A stretch of DNA of 14,027 nt, taken from assembly GCA_964480565.1 (NCBI GenBank), contig CAYZSU010000056.1, positions 1 through 14,027 of the forward strand. Direction: 5' to 3'. Within the stretch, counting starts at the first letter, position 1, and every line of letters starts with the position of its first letter. Shown piece after piece: positions 13,037 through 14,027 of this stretch. Source of the DNA: CAYZSU01 sp964480565 (GTDB taxonomy: Bacteria; UBA10199; 2-02-FULL-44-16; JAAZCA01). Both the position numbers and the translations under genes were made by a program. Under the pieces are notes generated by a model. It was not told where the DNA came from and made no database searches. It worked only from the letters and a program-made list of their open reading frames with translations.

Positions 13037-13881
13037 TGGCTCCGAAAAAAAAACATGAAGAACATGTTAATCATGAGCGATGGTTGGTGTCGTACGCGGA
13101 TTTTATTACACTGTTATTTGCATTTTTTGTGGTCCTATTTTCTGCAGCCAATGCAGACAAACAAAAAGTAGGTCAAATTGCAAAGGCCATTCAAGAAGCA
13201 TTTAGTCGCCATTTATTATTTACTAATATTGATTCATCCAGGCCAGGTGGGGCGATACGTATTAGAGCTGATGATATGATGCCATTAAATACATCTGATG
13301 GATCTGGCCCCAAGTCCAATAAGAAATTAATTAAATATACTAATCCAAAGTTTCTTACTCAGAACAATGTAATTCTACGCCGTTTACAATCAGTGCCATT
13401 TGGTGAAATTACACCTGCAGACAATATTAATGAGGCCTATGAGAAAATTAAGCAGATGATTGTTGACGCGAAATTGGATGCATATGTGCATATTGAAAAA
13501 ACAAAAAAGGGAATTCGTGCGGTGATATTGTCTACAGAATTGTTTGAAAGCGGTAGCGAGCGTTTGGGCTCTGGTGGCAATGCTATTGTGGATCGAATTG
13601 GAGCTATACTAAAGCAAATTAAAAATTATATTCTAATTGAAAGCTATACGGATAATCAGTTGGTGAGTGGCGTGCGTTATGCGAATAATCAGGAATTATC
13701 TCAAGCAAGGTCTGAGTATGTGCGTAGTCGTTTGATTGAATTCAATAAAATTTCACAGAACCGTATTATTGCGATTGGTCGCGGGGAATTGTATCCAGCC
13801 TCAGATAACCGTACAGAAGAAGGTCGTAAAAAGAATCGTCGATTTGAAATTACAATCTTAAAAACAGCTGCAGAATCATAA
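13036..13881 (+). CDS. motB: Flagellar stator protein MotB (MotD-like)
   Basis: 281 residues, partner of MotA. A short basic N-terminus rich in His (KKKHEEHVNHERW) is followed by the single membrane segment YADFITLLFAFFVVLFS, in which D22 is the ion-carrying aspartate. A linker of about 100 residues leads to the periplasmic OmpA-like peptidoglycan-binding domain (about 150-276): TD with D206, NNQELSQAR with R225, and KKNRRFEI at 266-272. D206 and R225 are the expected diaminopimelate contacts, so the protein should anchor to the cell wall. The HEEHVNHERWLVSYADFITLLFAFFVV pattern, given here as key positions 7-33, is that of Pseudomonas-type MotD. Translation is coupled to motA through the TAATG overlap. 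Whether the ion is H+ or Na+ cannot be told from the sequence. Confidence 0.96.
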   Translation: MAPKKKHEEHVNHERWLVSYADFITLLFAFFVVLFSAANADKQKVGQIAKAIQEAFSRHLLFTNIDSSRPGGAIRIRADDMMPLNTSDGSGPKSNKKLIKYTNPKFLTQNNVILRRLQSVPFGEITPADNINEAYEKIKQMIVDAKLDAYVHIEKTKKGIRAVILSTELFESGSERLGSGGNAIVDRIGAILKQIKNYILIESYTDNQLVSGVRYANNQELSQARSEYVRSRLIEFNKISQNRIIAIGRGELYPASDNRTEEGRKKNRRFEITILKTAAES

Positions 13882-14027
13882 TTCACAGTTTTGATTATTG
13901 TTGGATATCACCCCCCCCTCTAACATCCTAAAGACGGTGTTGATTCCTAATTAAATCATTCGGGGATCTCGTTTTTAATGTTGTCAACCTTGTGCTGTGA
14001 CATAGGGATTTTGGGTTTACAATGTCT
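13882..14027. other. Intergenic tail without a gene
   Basis: No convincing terminator or reading frame is seen after motB. There is a run of eight C (13911-13918). At the very end a TACAAT (14018-14023) with GTGACA 15 bases upstream could be a promoter for a gene beyond the window, but the spacing is short. Confidence 0.4.

Noticed and set aside
13911..13918. C8 run as a phase-variable switch
   Set aside because: It is downstream of motB with no visible gene or promoter element whose frame or spacing it would alter.

Overview
The window comes from a moderately AT-rich, flagellated Gram-negative bacterium. Three things point that way: the MotA/MotB stator pair resembles the MotC/MotD type of Pseudomonas-like proteobacteria, the mnmE-mnmG pair has a proteobacterial (delta/gamma-like) look, and one protein ends in an outer-membrane barrel-like segment with a C-terminal Phe. 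I cannot name the genus. The window mixes housekeeping and motility genes with an accessory-looking layer of AAA ATPases, an AlbA_2-type regulator, small inverted-repeat elements, a transposase remnant and a decayed gene.

Layout. 1-2073: tail of a dispersed repeat, an AAA ATPase of the DUF4143 type (minus strand), a hairpin and a truncated IS3-family transposase. 2074-6340 (minus strand): an apparent operon of mnmE, mnmG and a class I SAM methyltransferase that sits where rsmG often follows mnmG. mnmG carries an unusual N-terminal extension coded by a strongly palindromic element. 6424-8008 (plus): a gluzincin metallopeptidase fused to a predicted beta-barrel-like C-terminus, behind a good flagellar sigma-28-type promoter. 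8012-8039: hairpin terminator between convergent genes. 8031-9485 (minus): an AlbA_2/Schlafen-type DNA-binding protein with a 12-bp tandem repeat. 9486-9783: divergent intergenic region with an extended -10 promoter, a possible small RNA, and two tandem 17-bp palindromic operators. 9784-11115 (plus): a second DUF4143 ATPase. 11112-12265: no intact gene; it holds a decayed alkaline-phosphatase-superfamily gene split by a 151-bp MITE with a 5-bp target duplication, a second relative of that repeat, and a structured motA leader. 12266-13881 (plus): motA-motB with a 1-base stop/start overlap. 13882-14027: no gene seen.

How the genes fit together. MnmE and MnmG form the tRNA wobble-uridine modification complex. 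MotA and MotB form the flagellar stator, and the sigma-28-like promoter suggests that the peptidase is expressed with the late flagellar class. Both ATPase genes appear to have sigma-70 promoters placed so close to the ATG that their mRNAs would be almost leaderless. The second is probably repressor-controlled. The best candidates for new biology are that operator/ATPase/AlbA_2 locus, the pseudoknot-capable motA leader, the palindromic insertion in mnmG, and the small mobile repeat family. Functional links among the accessory genes are inference only.
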